Assembly: GCA_013398275.1 (NCBI GenBank)
Contig: VZSE01013216.1
Location: forward strand, 2,938,337-3,002,336
Direction: 5' to 3'
From: Promerops cafer
Lineage: Eukaryota > Chordata > Aves > Passeriformes > Nectariniidae
Length of the DNA stretch: 64,000 nt
Numbering within the stretch: the first letter of the stretch is position 1; each line of letters starts with the position of its first letter. A program made the position numbers and the translations under genes. Of this stretch, positions 11,625 to 21,800 are shown in pieces. Under the pieces are notes generated by a model that did not search any database, was not told the origin of the DNA, and worked only from the letters and a program-made list of their open reading frames with translations.

Positions 11625-13246
11625 ATGACCATGACTACCATGCCAGAGAGTCTAAATAGCCCCGTCTCAGGGAAGGCTGTCTTTATGGAGTTTGGGCCGC
11701 CCAGCCAGCAAATGTCTCCTTCTCCCATGTCCCACGGACACTATTCCATGCACTGTTTACACTCCGCGGGCCACTCTCAGCCTGACAGCTCGTACAGCAC
11801 AGCTTCGTCCTTCTCCCGGCCGCTGGGCTACCCCTATGTGAACTCGGTCAGCAGCCACTCGACCAACCCCTACATCAGTTCAGTGCAGTCCTACCCCAAC
11901 AGCTCCAGCCTGACTCAGACCCGGTTAGAGGAGACAGGTAGGTGCACTCGGCTTTGGGGAGGGGGGGGGAGGGGAGGAGGGAAGGCAAGGCGGGAGGGAG
12001 GGTGTTGTATTAAAAAAAATCTATCGGGGGAAAAAATTAAATTAAATTACAAAATATTAGTCAAGAGAGGCTGAGAATCACAGGGGACCAATACACAGAG
12101 CACACAATGCTTGGCTGGAAAAGAAACCAACCCAGATGTGCACGTATTAGTCTTCGTAATTATTTATTGCGTAGCGCTATAAACAATGTATGCAATTAAG
12201 GGTAATTAAACCTAAACTGCAGCCTGTAAAAATAGCAAACTTTCTCTGGGAAGAAGCCTGGGCTGCCATAATCGCCCGGAGCCTTTGTTAGCGTTACTCG
12301 AGCTTCACTTTTCTTCCTTCTCATTATTGTTATTGTTGATGTTGTTGTTGTTGTTGTTACTGCTGCTGCTATTACTGTTACTGCTATTATTGCTATTGCT
12401 GCTATTACTATTATTTATTCTGTGTCGTTGTTGTTTGTAGGGGCCGAATCGGAGAAAAGCACTGTGGTAGAAGGAGGGGAAGTTCGCTTTAATGGGAAAG
12501 GGAAAAAAATCCGCAAACCCAGGACTATTTACTCCAGTTTGCAGCTCCAGGCTTTGAACAGGAGGTTCCAGCAGACTCAGTACCTGGCTCTCCCCGAAAG
12601 AGCCGAGCTCGCAGCATCTCTGGGACTCACCCAGACCCAGGTACAGCTCCCACTGAGCCGGCCCCTCTCGCGTGTTCCCACCGTCGGCGTGGGAGACCAC
12701 ACGTGTAATGCACATGGGTCACAGCCGCGGGCAACGGGGCCCGGGGCGACACCCGTCCCGCCGCGGGGCGCTCCCGGTGCTGGGGAAGCCCCCGCAGAGC
12801 CCGCTGGAGTGGACCCAGGGGGCTCCTGCTGGGTGGCTTGGCGTCACAAAATAACACAGCAGTCGCGGGCGGAATGAGGGAGAGAAGCTGAGGGGCCGCC
12901 GGGTGCGGGGGTCCGTCGTGCCCTGGGAGGGATGGGGGGGATGCTAGACCGTACCTAGGGATGCTGAACCCTGTCCCATTGCCCTTCGCAGGTGAAGATT
13001 TGGTTTCAGAACAAGCGCTCCAAATTCAAGAAGCTGATGAAGCAAGGAGGGGCCGCCCTGGAGAGCAGCGCCTTGACCAACGGCAGGGCTCTCTCGGGCA
13101 GCTCGCCACCCGTGCCTCCAGTGTGGAATACCACCTCCGCCTCCGGTAAGGCCTCGTCGGGGACCCCGGGCACCTACATCCCCAGCTACACGTCGTGGTA
13201 TCCTTCGGCCCACCAAGAAGCTATGCAGCAGCCGCAACTGATGTGA
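11625..13246 (+). CDS. DLX1: DLX1 homeodomain transcription factor (complete, 3 exons)
   Basis: Distal-less homeobox 1 is a nuclear DNA-binding factor recognising TAATT-type sites. It is required with DLX2 for GABAergic interneuron and branchial arch development. Coding exons are 11625–11937, 12441–12640 and 12992–13246, together 768 nt for 255 aa, the same length as the mammalian protein. Introns of 503 and 351 nt have GT/AG ends, and the second sits inside the homeodomain between Q44 and V45, as in other DLX genes. The start MTMTTMPES and end QQPQLM are characteristic of DLX1. The homeodomain is about residues 128–187, with RKPRTIYSS at the N-terminal arm and VKIWFQNKRSKFKK in helix 3; N in QNK is typical of DLX1, where DLX2 has R. 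Outside it, the YIPSYTSWYP motif is conserved. The start context has G at −3. It is arranged tail-to-tail with DLX2. Confidence 0.98.
11938..12440 (+). other. DLX1: DLX1 intron 1 with motif-rich block
   Basis: The intron opens with GTAGGT and a G-rich purine tract. About 12115–12290 is unique AT-rich sequence with TCGTAATTATTTATT and GGGTAATTAAACC cores, which may be conserved regulatory DNA. The last 120 bases are a degenerate trinucleotide repeat running nearly to the TTTGTAG acceptor. Confidence 0.7.
12321..12420 (+). repeat. Degenerate (TTG/CTG/TTA)n trinucleotide tract before DLX1 exon 2
   Basis: About 100 bases are built from TTG, CTG, TTA and CTA triplets, ending some 20 bases before the exon 2 acceptor. 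It occupies the place of the polypyrimidine tract and branch point. Confidence 0.85.
12641..12991 (+). other. DLX1: DLX1 intron 2
   Basis: A short GC-rich intron splits the homeodomain coding sequence. It has a GTACAG donor and CCTTCGCAG acceptor. It carries no repeat or recognisable RNA gene. Confidence 0.9.
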
Positions 13247-14720
13247 TTATATATACGTTTTCCCCTAACGCAAGCACTATCGGTCCCAAAAAGAATTAAA
13301 ATTATTACGGGGGAAAAAAACAAAAACAAAAAACCAAAAAAAAAAACCCAAAAAACCCCTAAGTCAAATAAAATGAAAGGAAAAAAAAGAGGGGGGAAGA
13401 GAGAGAGAATTAAAGAAAAAAAAAAAAAAAAGAAAAAAAAGGAAAACAAATCACCACAAAAGAAACCCAAGCAAACAAACAAACAGGCGGTCTCTTGCCC
13501 ATCCAGCCATTAGGACGCTGCACGGTAGCTCGGTGCAGGAGAGCACAGATGTGATGCGGGCCGGTTCCCACCGCTGACAGCTGACGGAGCGGCCCCGAGC
13601 ACCGCACAACAGCCTGGGAGCAGAGCGAGCGCCGGCCACGGCTTTGTGGGACAATCAGAAAAAGATGTCTAGGGGGCGGGGAAGCCCTCTCCTCTGTCCT
13701 GTCTGTCTGTCTGTGTCTGTTGAAATGTAGGTCATTTATTTACTACCCCGATCTGACGGTCTCTTCAATTGCAAGGGGGAAGGAAGCTGTACAATTTACC
13801 AGAGCTTCTTTCCCGCGACATTTTCTGTACCTTTCACTATCCATCTGTATATTTTTTGTTGTTGTTGAAAGGGGAAGACAGGGGGTTTATTTATTGATTT
13901 AAATTACCACTATGAGAGTGCTAGAAACAAACTCGGCTTGCTGAGTGTACTGCTTGGACGCACAGTTTAAACAAAACCACAGACGGTCCGTCGTCCCGTT
14001 CCCCCCTTCTCCCCGAATAAATCACCAAGAGGGAAGGATGCGATTTTAACTTTTACAATAACTTTTATACTTCGCTGGTGTGGAGGGTTTTGGTCCGAAT
14101 GATTTGCATTTCTCGAGTATTTAACAAAGGAAATAAATGCACATTATTTGGTACTCTGAAGTGGAATTGCAGCAGCTGCCAGCGCTTTGCTGAGGTGAAG
14201 CAAGGCGCAGAGGACGGAACGAGAGCCCGGAGGGCGGCGGGGGGGACCCACCGGGAGGACGGGCGGGCGGGAACACCCGCGCAGTCCCGGCGCGGCCTCC
14301 CCGCGCAAAGCCGACCCGAAGTCGAAATGCACAAATCGACGTGCAGGAGCTACTCGCTGTACATATTTTATTCTTAATTATGATTATTGTTCTGTAAACA
14401 TGTTGCACAAATTTAGCCTTTTTAATTATTATTATTATTAATATTATTATTATTATTTCCGTTCTGTTTCGTGTGGCTGTAAAACATGATGCTTTGTGTA
14501 TTGAGATCTTGACATTTTACTTGTGAAATTCGGAAAACGTGATAAACTGAGCTCGGCTGTGTTTAGTGTTCTATATGTCAAAGTTTAGTTTTATATTGAG
14601 AATGTTAACTTATTGCTTTGTATCTGGGGGAGGAAATGAAAAAAAAAAAAAACAAACCACAAATCTTTGTACATATGTTATAAAGTTTCTTTGAGACAGT
14701 AAAATTATGGTTTGGAAAAA
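13247..14720 (+). other. DLX1: DLX1 3'UTR
   Basis: The untranslated tail begins with an A-rich low-complexity segment (13310–13490) containing AATAAA at 13367. Further AATAAA hexamers are at 14016 and 14132, and the likely distal signal AGTAAA is at 14698. The distal part (14060–14170 and 14345–14715) is AT-rich and looks conserved. It holds two exact Pumilio-type TGTACATA motifs at 14358–14365 and 14668–14675, plus an ATT-repeat AU-rich tract at 14424–14458. The end point is inferred from the hexamer and the change to GC-rich DNA at about 14740. Confidence 0.75.
13310..13490 (+). repeat. A-rich low-complexity tract in DLX1 3'UTR
   Basis: The tract has repeated runs of A interrupted by single C, G or short purine groups, including 16 A near 13415–13430 and (CAAA)n near 13470. 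Internal oligo(dT) priming and assembly slippage are likely here. Confidence 0.85.
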
Positions 14721-14729
14721 GACACACGT

Positions 14730-15600
14730 ATGCTCCCTGTCACGTAGCGCGGCCGGCAGCGGGGTCCGGGCCAGGCTCCGCGCTCCGTGGCGGGACGGCG
14801 GTGGCCGTAACCAGGAGGCGAGACGGAGGAGCGACGCGCCCCGGACAGGACAGCCTGTCCCCCGTGCGCCCGGCCGGGCCCAGTTAGGCGGCGGCAGCCG
14901 TCGCGATGGGTCGCGGGACCCTCGGCAGAGGGGTCGATCGGAGCCGGGGGGGAACCGACCACAGCTGCTGGGACGGGAAGGGGATGAGATCAGGCCGGGA
15001 GAGCCCCGGCCCCTGTCCCAACAGCCGAGCCGGCTGCCTACCCGCGCATCCCAGGGGAGGCGAAGCTGTGTCGGTACCGCCGCGGTCATCCCAGCCCCGG
15101 ACTGAGCCGTGCCCTCTCCCCGCTCTGGCGCAGCGCCGGGCACAACCCGTGGCTATTGCTGGGGTGGGTAAAGCGCTGCAGAACGGTGGGAGCCGGCAGC
15201 GGCTGGGCTCGGCCGGCTGCCCGTGCGCATCTCTGCGCTCAGGTTCCGCGAGGGATCGGCTGTGCAGCTCCGCGGGGGCCATGCTCACTCGCCCCGAGAT
15301 ACGCACCCACTCCCCAGCGCGCGGGGCCGGTGCGCAGCCGATGCACGGGTGTGCATTAGCGCGCACACGCGGCGCGGCCGCCCGCGGGGGTGCTGCATCC
15401 GACATGGAAAATGCTCCGCAGCCCCGCATTTCCCGGAGTGCCACGGCCCGAACCTGGTCCCGAGCGGCCCGAAGGGAGCGAGCCGGAGGGCTCCGCGGCC
15501 CCGTAGCGCCCCAGGACCCGCACAGCTCCCGCGGCGGCTCTGCCGGAGACCAAATGCCTTTGACCGGGCCGAAGCGAGGTGGTCAAACAGCTTGGAGGGC
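14730..15600. promoter_or_regulatory. Orphan CpG island just beyond DLX1 3' end
   Basis: This GC- and CpG-dense block begins sharply after the DLX1 3'UTR and ends sharply at the AT-rich enhancer-like block. Frames up to 236 codons on either strand show no recognisable domain and are attributed to composition. It may act as an unmethylated regulatory island or initiate antisense or enhancer-associated transcripts. Confidence 0.5.
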
Positions 15601-16520
15601 TTTAAAGATATATTAGCTTCTCCTAATTCAATAACGTCTTGCTAACAGTTCAAATAGAGAAATTATCAGTTTTCTCTCAGCGAGGCGGTCTTGAGTTAGA
15701 GGCTATTATAATTGTACTTTTGAAAATGTTAATCTCAATACAGGCCTAATTAATTCTGCCTTGTTGCTGACAAGTAGTTCATCAAATATCTGATTCGAAG
15801 ATTTTCATAATGAGGATATTAATTAAACTATGAATAATCCAAAGGTGCTTATATTGAAACAATACCTCATTACAATGATTAAGCCCTGTTTTCGAATATT
15901 ATACCTTTACCAGTTGTCACCCGGCAAATACAACCTTAAGGATGAGCCCGTAAATGGCAAAATGTAATTTTGGGATATATTTTTCCTTGTTGGGGAAAAA
16001 AAAAAAAAGTGCCCCTCATTTTCAAACACTTCTGAAATAGGTTACACACAGCTTAATGATGATCAAAATGACTCTTTTCTGCAAAAAAAGACCCCAAAGT
16101 GCGCGTACAGCTGCAAACCCAAGAGGGTCAGCATCATTTCACTGTATTCTCTTCTTGATTACAAGCCGAGCCCATCAAACACAACATAATTACAGTAATT
16201 TCAGGTTTATTTATTCTAATGCAGTTTCCCCATCTCTCTGGTAATTATGAGCAATTTTTTCGCCCAGGGAATCTTTTTGCATTAACAAAAGAGATAACGC
16301 ACTGAAAGCCAAATTTGCTGTGCATTGAGAAAAGCGAAGAAAAAAAAAATAAAATAGGTGCGAGCTGCCATCTCTGCAATTCTCTTATATTGGAGCTCTG
16401 CAAATTGCTTGCAGGTGTATGGAGCAGAGCTGTCAATAGGAAGGGGCTTCCAAATTAGCAAATGCACAATGTTGAAGTAATGAAGACAGACTTAGCAAAA
16501 TTGCCAAACAACAGATACCT
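15600..16520. promoter_or_regulatory. Candidate DLX1/DLX2 intergenic forebrain enhancer (I12-type), block A
   Basis: About 900 bases of unique AT-rich DNA are bounded by CpG islands. Homeodomain cores are dense: CCTAATTCAATAA, CTAATTAATTC (15746–15756), a TTAATTAA palindrome (15819–15826), and ACATAATTACAGTAATTTC near 16183–16202. No splice-like or coding signal is present. In vertebrates the short Dlx1/Dlx2 intergenic region contains two enhancers, I12a and I12b, which are autoregulated through TAATT sites. The position and composition fit one of them, but I cannot say which without alignment. Confidence 0.7.
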
Positions 16521-17439
16521 CTTTAATATCTTCCACCCAAAAAGAAAAAGGGGGAAAAAATCCCCTTGGAGTGTCCCTGCGAACCCCCTTGAATAGCTGG
16601 GGATGTTGTACATGTGTCAATCTAATTGCAGAGCACAGAGCGGCCCCTGAAACTAGAAAAAAAATCAAATATCAGAGCCCAAGCCCGTTTGCATTCGGAA
16701 TTTGCTCCCTTCGTTTGACAGAGGGGGATAAGAAATCCCTGCCGCCGCCCTCCTACCCCGCTCCTGCCGCCACCGCCACTCTCATGCCAGTGAAAAAGTG
16801 CCATGTCCCCCCCGCGCCGGCGCCTTTCCCCCCCGCCTCCCGGCTCGGGACCGGGCAGTAACGCTCCCCTTCGCAAGGAACCGACAAACGCACACCACGA
16901 AACCACCGCCGAAAACGAGCGCAAGCCGGCGCCGGCAGCCCCCGGCAGCGCGGCAGTCCCGGGCGGCGGGTGCCCCCGCGCCGCTCTGCCCGCCCTGNTG
17001 GCTGTGCGCGGCATCCCCGTCGCCCGGCCCGCTGCCCCACTCCCTTCCTCGCCCCGGTGCCGCCGGCGGGAAGTTTTGCGGGGAGACCGGGTCGGCGGAG
17101 CCGCCGCCGGTATTTCCCCCTCTCCCGGCCCGCGCGGGGCATCCATCCACGTCGCGCCCCGTACACTCACCTACCCCCGCGAGAAAGGAGCTTGTGTCGC
17201 CACCCTTACCTTCTGCCTCAGTCCCTGAGGCTCTGGGCACAAGTCTTTGCTTTACAACAAACCAAAGGACCGAACGCGGCTTTTTGCTACGAAAGTTAGA
17301 AGAACGAGAGAGTGTGTGAGAGAGGGAGAGGACCGGGGAGGGAGAAAGAAAGCGAAAAAAAAAAAAAAAAGAAAAAAAAAAAAAAGCCGAGAACAATAAT
17401 AATATCCTGAGAGTGCAAATGTGGATTGAGATCCCCCAG
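16521..17439. other. Intergenic spacer with CpG island (16740–17250) and purine-rich tract
   Basis: GC-rich DNA between the two AT-rich enhancer-like blocks includes an N at 16998. A purine-rich run with two long A tracts lies at about 17296–17386. No gene is supported. Confidence 0.6.
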
Positions 17440-18110
17440 AGATGCACATGCCTCTGAGCGCAGCAGCCTTTTTGCAGCTCTGCTCTTGCAGAATATGACT
17501 GAAATTTTCTGCTATATAGCCTCTGTCTTTATAGCTGATGAAAAAAATTGCAGATTATTAGCATAAATGTTTACTCTTCATTACGCTGATGACATTGTGC
17601 ACTCGAGATCTTGGTAATCTTTGGGAAAATTATGAGTAATTTTTAAAAATTTTAAAGCAGCAGCAGTTACCATGCAATTCAGGCTAATTCTGCGTAGGCT
17701 CCGAACGGATATAATTATCGAGGAGTCAAGATGTTATGCTAAAAACTATGCATTGATATTCCCATTTATTATGTACATACAACTTTGACAATGTTGATGC
17801 TTGAAATAGCAGGAAATTGTCTTGCGCAAAAATTACAGTCCATATTAGGACATGTGAAATTGCGAAGAATTATATAGTAATTGCAGGCTTTCAGATGGGA
17901 GAGCCAGAATGCTCAAACTAGTGCAAATGTGGATAAAATTACAGATCAGAGCAAAAATTAGGGAAAAAAGGGGTCTGGGATTTTTCAAGTTGGCTATAGG
18001 ATTCCGGAAGTGTCTAATGCCACATGATTGCTGCAGCTTTAGGGGAGATATTCATGCCTCAAATAACTCCTTTTGCCAGAGCCGCTTTAATTGAATTTCT
18101 CGTGCTTTCT
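17440..18110. promoter_or_regulatory. Candidate DLX1/DLX2 intergenic forebrain enhancer (I12-type), block B
   Basis: This is a second AT-rich, non-repetitive block with sharp edges against GC-rich flanks. It includes GCAGATTATTAGCATAAA, GGCTAATTCTGCG, GGATATAATTATCG, ATAGTAATTGCAGG and CTTTAATTGAATT, all homeodomain or POU-type cores. Together with block A it gives the expected pair of elements between DLX1 and DLX2. It has no coding potential. Which of I12a and I12b it represents is undetermined. Confidence 0.65.
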
Positions 18111-18119
18111 CTTTTCACC

Positions 18120-20060
18120 GGGTAAATGAGTAAATTGCCTCCCCACGGTACAAGCGCGGCCGGCCCCGCCCGTGCTCCGGGGGGGCAGAGGGTGTCCCCT
18201 CGGCCGGGTGGCTGCCGTGCCGCCCTCCCGAACCGGGCTGGTCGCGGAACCGTCACTTACCCCGGTCGCCCCCCCGGGATCGGCCCCGCTCAGCCGCTCC
18301 CCCGGCCCGGAGCCGGGACCAGGCCCGACGGGGGGCGGAAGGGGGAACCTCGGCGCTGGACGTGGGGTGGAATCGTCCCAGCGCCCCCACCAGGCTCCCT
18401 CCCCCGCTCCGCAACCCTTCCCTGAGTGCTGCGGAGGCCAAGGCATGTCTCGCCCCCCGGTTATCCTGCTGCCCGCGACTTTGGCCGGCTCCGGGCGGCC
18501 GATCCCCGTGCAACTTGTGAGGGCGATCATGGTTCTCAGCGGTGCCTGCCCCGTCTTATCGGACAGGAAAAGAGCAGAAGAAAACAGGTTACAAACACAC
18601 GTGTATCTATACGCATGCATCTGCGGTGCGCGTGGGAGCTGCTGTAACGCGCCTCTGCATCCGCTCGCCGTCTCCGACCCCTGCACGGTGTGAGCCGCAT
18701 CTGGGATGCGAGCAGCGGGTGAAATACGGACGGAGCTTGGGAGGGCTCTGGGAGATACGGGGATGCTGAAGCACGAAAAACCCCATCGCATACACCAGGT
18801 GCGGACAGCCCAGAGAGGACTGCTACCACCAGACTGCAAATAAATAGTAATAAATAAATAATAAAATACTAAATAACAGAAAGAAAGCGCGGAGGCTCCC
18901 GTCCTGGGTGTGCTATGCTCTGCTACCCGACCGCTGATAGCGTTCCCCCGTTGGGCAGGTCCCAGGGACCCCACGCCGATGTCGGCAGCCTGCCAGACCC
19001 CACGGAACCGAGCAACACCCCGCACCGCAATGCTACATCGGACTGGAGACACTGGGCCAGGAGAGACGGGGGCGCAGATGTTTGAGGGGAACTTTATTTA
19101 ACTGCGAAAAGCGCCTGTGAAAGCGGTGGGGCGGGGGGACGAGGAGGGAACGGGAATGGGAATCGTCTCCGTCCCGGCCGTGGCCCGCGCCCACGGCTTC
19201 CTCGCGCATCCCGGATGATCGATTTAGCAAAACTTGTCACCCGCTAAAGGGGTGTATCCCACTTTGTCACCCCCCGCTCAGTCCCCCCGTCGTAGCCCGC
19301 GGAAACACCGCGCTGCCGGGACACAGCTCCTGCTGGACTACGGGGGCGTGGGGCTCCGCGGTACTGCTCGCCACGCTCGCCGCCCCGCTCCGTGCTCGCA
19401 GCCCCAGCGCTTCGCCGTCCGCCAGCGGGGAAGTTTCTTCTCCCCGGTCCGAGCTGGCGACTGAGGGCACTGCCACCAGTCGCCCGCGGCCAGCGGGAGG
19501 GTGAACAAGGGGAGAGATATGGAATGGGTCGGCCCCGCTCTTTCTTGGGGCGGCTCTGGGCTCCCGTCCCCGTCCTCGCCGCCGGGTCAGCGCCGGCACT
19601 GGAGGGCAGCTGCCGCTTTGCCCTTTGTCTCTCCCACTCCCTCCTCTCGCTTTCTTTGCACCCGACTCTCGTCTTCCAACATCCCCCCGTCATTCTTCTC
19701 TTTTCTTCACTCCTCCTTCGACCCCCGCCTTCCCAAGTCCCCAAGCTTTCCCCAAGCTCTCAGAAGCAATCTTCCCTCCCCCTTTCCCCCCTTCTTCCCC
19801 CCTCCCTCTTTTCNTTGTGGGGCCGCCCCCCTCCGCCTTCCCCGGACCCGCCTGGGCTCCTCATGCCAAGGCCTCCCGGAAAAGTCTCGTACAGGCTGCG
19901 CATTCCCCACCCCGGGCAAGCTGGCCTGAGCCTTCTTCATCATCTTGTCTGCAATGGGATCTTCAGCACGAATCTCTCTCCTCGTGCCCTCTCCAAGAAT
20001 GGCGGGGTCCTCGTGATGATGAAGGCCAGAGATCCCTTCTTTCACTCGCTTTTGCTTCTT
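18120..20060. other. GC-rich intergenic DNA between enhancer block B and DLX2
   Basis: This stretch is mostly CpG-rich, with a small AT gap at 18835–18885. An ACTTTATTTAACTG near 19091 reads as AATAAA on the minus strand. Pyrimidine-rich sequence spans 19620–19830, with an N at 19814. Long open frames, up to 470 codons starting at 19625, are low in complexity (Pro, Ser, Leu) and are not accepted as genes. Confidence 0.55.
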
Positions 20061-20061
20061 C

Positions 20062-20460
20062 CAGCAACAGTGCCTGCAGGGATGCAGCCCGCAGGGGTAT
20101 GACCCTCAGGGTTACAGCTTGGAGGGGCACAGCCGAGGGAGGAGGCATCCCGAGTGAGGCATCCCGAGTGAGAGAAGGGTGCAACAAAGGTCATAAAAGT
20201 GAGGGTTTAGCTCAGAGAGGTGCAGGGACCGTTCCAGAGGGTTACATCCTGGAGGGATCCTCCAGCCCTCGAGGGTTACATCCCATGAAGCTGCAACTTG
20301 GAGGCGGTGCTGCCTGGAAAGGGGTTCAGCCTGGAGGGATGAAGCCCTTACGAGGTACATCCCAGAGGATTTCAGCCAGGCAGGATGAAACTGAAGGGCT
20401 GCATCCCAGAGAGGAACATCTTGAGGGGCCCCATCCTCAGGGGGCACATCTCAGAGAGAG
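20062..20460. repeat. Degenerate minisatellite, ~14–17 bp unit
   Basis: Variants of GGTTACATCCTGGAGG and GGTTCAGCCTGGAGG recur head-to-tail for about 400 bases. They include one perfect 14-base tandem pair (GAGGCATCCCGAGT at 20142–20155 and 20156–20169). Units are too diverged for a strict period. The array sits just beyond the inferred end of the DLX2 3'UTR. Confidence 0.7.
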
Positions 20461-21000
20461 TCCAGTCGGTGCCACCAGCCCCCGAAGCATCACAGAGGGG
20501 CTTGGGGCAGCCACCAGCTCTGGCCCAAGCAAAGATGCCGTGCAGGTTACCGGCCTGGGTGCCATTGCCGGAGGGGCAAGGCGAAATGCCTCTGGGTCAG
20601 GGCGGCGCCCGAGGACCCGCTCCACGACTGCTACGAATCCCGGGCACGGCCCTGCCCCAAACCCCTCCGGACGGCCATGGGAAGCTGCGAGACGGCAGCA
20701 GTCTGTCCCGGGTGAAATGTCGCTGGCGCCAGCAGGCGGGAGAGGGGGAAGGGGGGGCGGCTCTGGGCTGCTGCAGGCAGCGCTGAGTGATTCATGGCCT
20801 CGCCGAGAAGACTGTCAGGGGCGAGATTTTATTGTAGACGGGAAAGAGGGGAAGGAGGGGGGAAGTTGCAGGCTTGCGGCAACAGTTACAGTGGAGAAGG
20901 GGTGGAGGGGACGCAGATCGCCCTCCCAGCGATTGCCCGGGTCCGAATCGACACCCTCAACCTCCCCTATCCCCCAAACACTCAGCGTGGGCAGCATGGA
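20461..21000. other. GC-rich DNA downstream of DLX2
   Basis: This is unique GC-rich sequence between the minisatellite and the DLX2 3'UTR. A minus-strand AATAAA lies at 20828–20833 and could serve as a distal DLX2 poly(A) site. Nothing else is recognised. Confidence 0.45.
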
Positions 21001-21800
21001 AACAATAATTTATTTAAATAATCTCTGCTTATTGTAAAAGAAACATTAATGAGTGTATAAGTTTTCCATAATAAATAACCAAAAATACCGTTGCTTTTTT
21101 TTTTTCTTTTTTTTTTCCCACGACGCTAGACATCAAACAGACCAGGGGCATGCCAGTGGCTAGGTTGCCGGCGGGGGAAGAGCGGAGAGGGGCGGAGAGG
21201 ACGGCTCGCTGGGGCTGGCGCTCGACTCGGGGAAGCCCCGTCGGGGCACGAAACCAGCCCGCAGGCAGCGCACGGGCGGGAGCCGACCGGCACCGCTGCC
21301 TNCGCCGGACGGTTTCGTTCACGTCTAAAAGGGATACCTTAAACACTGGAGGCTTCTGTTTTAAATCTACATATAAAAATTATTTATCTTTTTTTTTTTT
21401 CGTTTTATTTTTTAATCCCCAACATCAAAGTGAGGTTATCCGCAAAGGCACCTATCAACTTTAAAAAAATAAAAAGTAAAGTTAACCAGAGTTCTGCACC
21501 GGTAGTTTGATGAAAATGCCGCGGAAGAAGAGGAAGATGGACGGAGAGGAGGGAGGGAGGTGAATACTTATTCTGCAGCGTGGTTGTTTTCAAGGCGGGA
21601 GGGAGGGAGGACCCCACGGGGCCGAATGAACACGGGCCCCGCCGCTGGCGGCAACGGGGCGGGACGGGGCGCGGAGCGGTTCCTCTCCGCCGGGACGGCC
21701 GGGGCCGGGGCCGGAGCCAGGCTTCACCAAAACACCAGTGCTGCACGTCGGTGCCCCGCGGCTGCCGGGTACGGCTCGGGGGCTCAAGTCTCTACAGCGC
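21001..21800 (-). other. DLX2: DLX2 3'UTR
   Basis: This region follows the DLX2 TAG on the minus strand. The distal part (21005–21090) is AT-rich and looks conserved, ending with AATAAA on the minus strand at 21009–21014. A second minus-strand AATAAA is at 21404–21409. T/A homopolymer stretches at 21095–21117 and 21389–21415 and an N at 21302 lie within it. The 3' end is inferred from the hexamer. Confidence 0.7.

Noticed and set aside
14906..15616. 236-codon plus-strand frame after DLX1
   Set aside because: It lies in a CpG island with equally long opposite-strand frames. The Arg/Gly/Ala-biased sequence matches no known family.
18087..19052. 321-codon minus-strand frame between DLX1 and DLX2
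   Set aside because: Low stop frequency in GC-rich DNA explains it. It crosses an AT gap without any conserved motif and has no homology I recognise.
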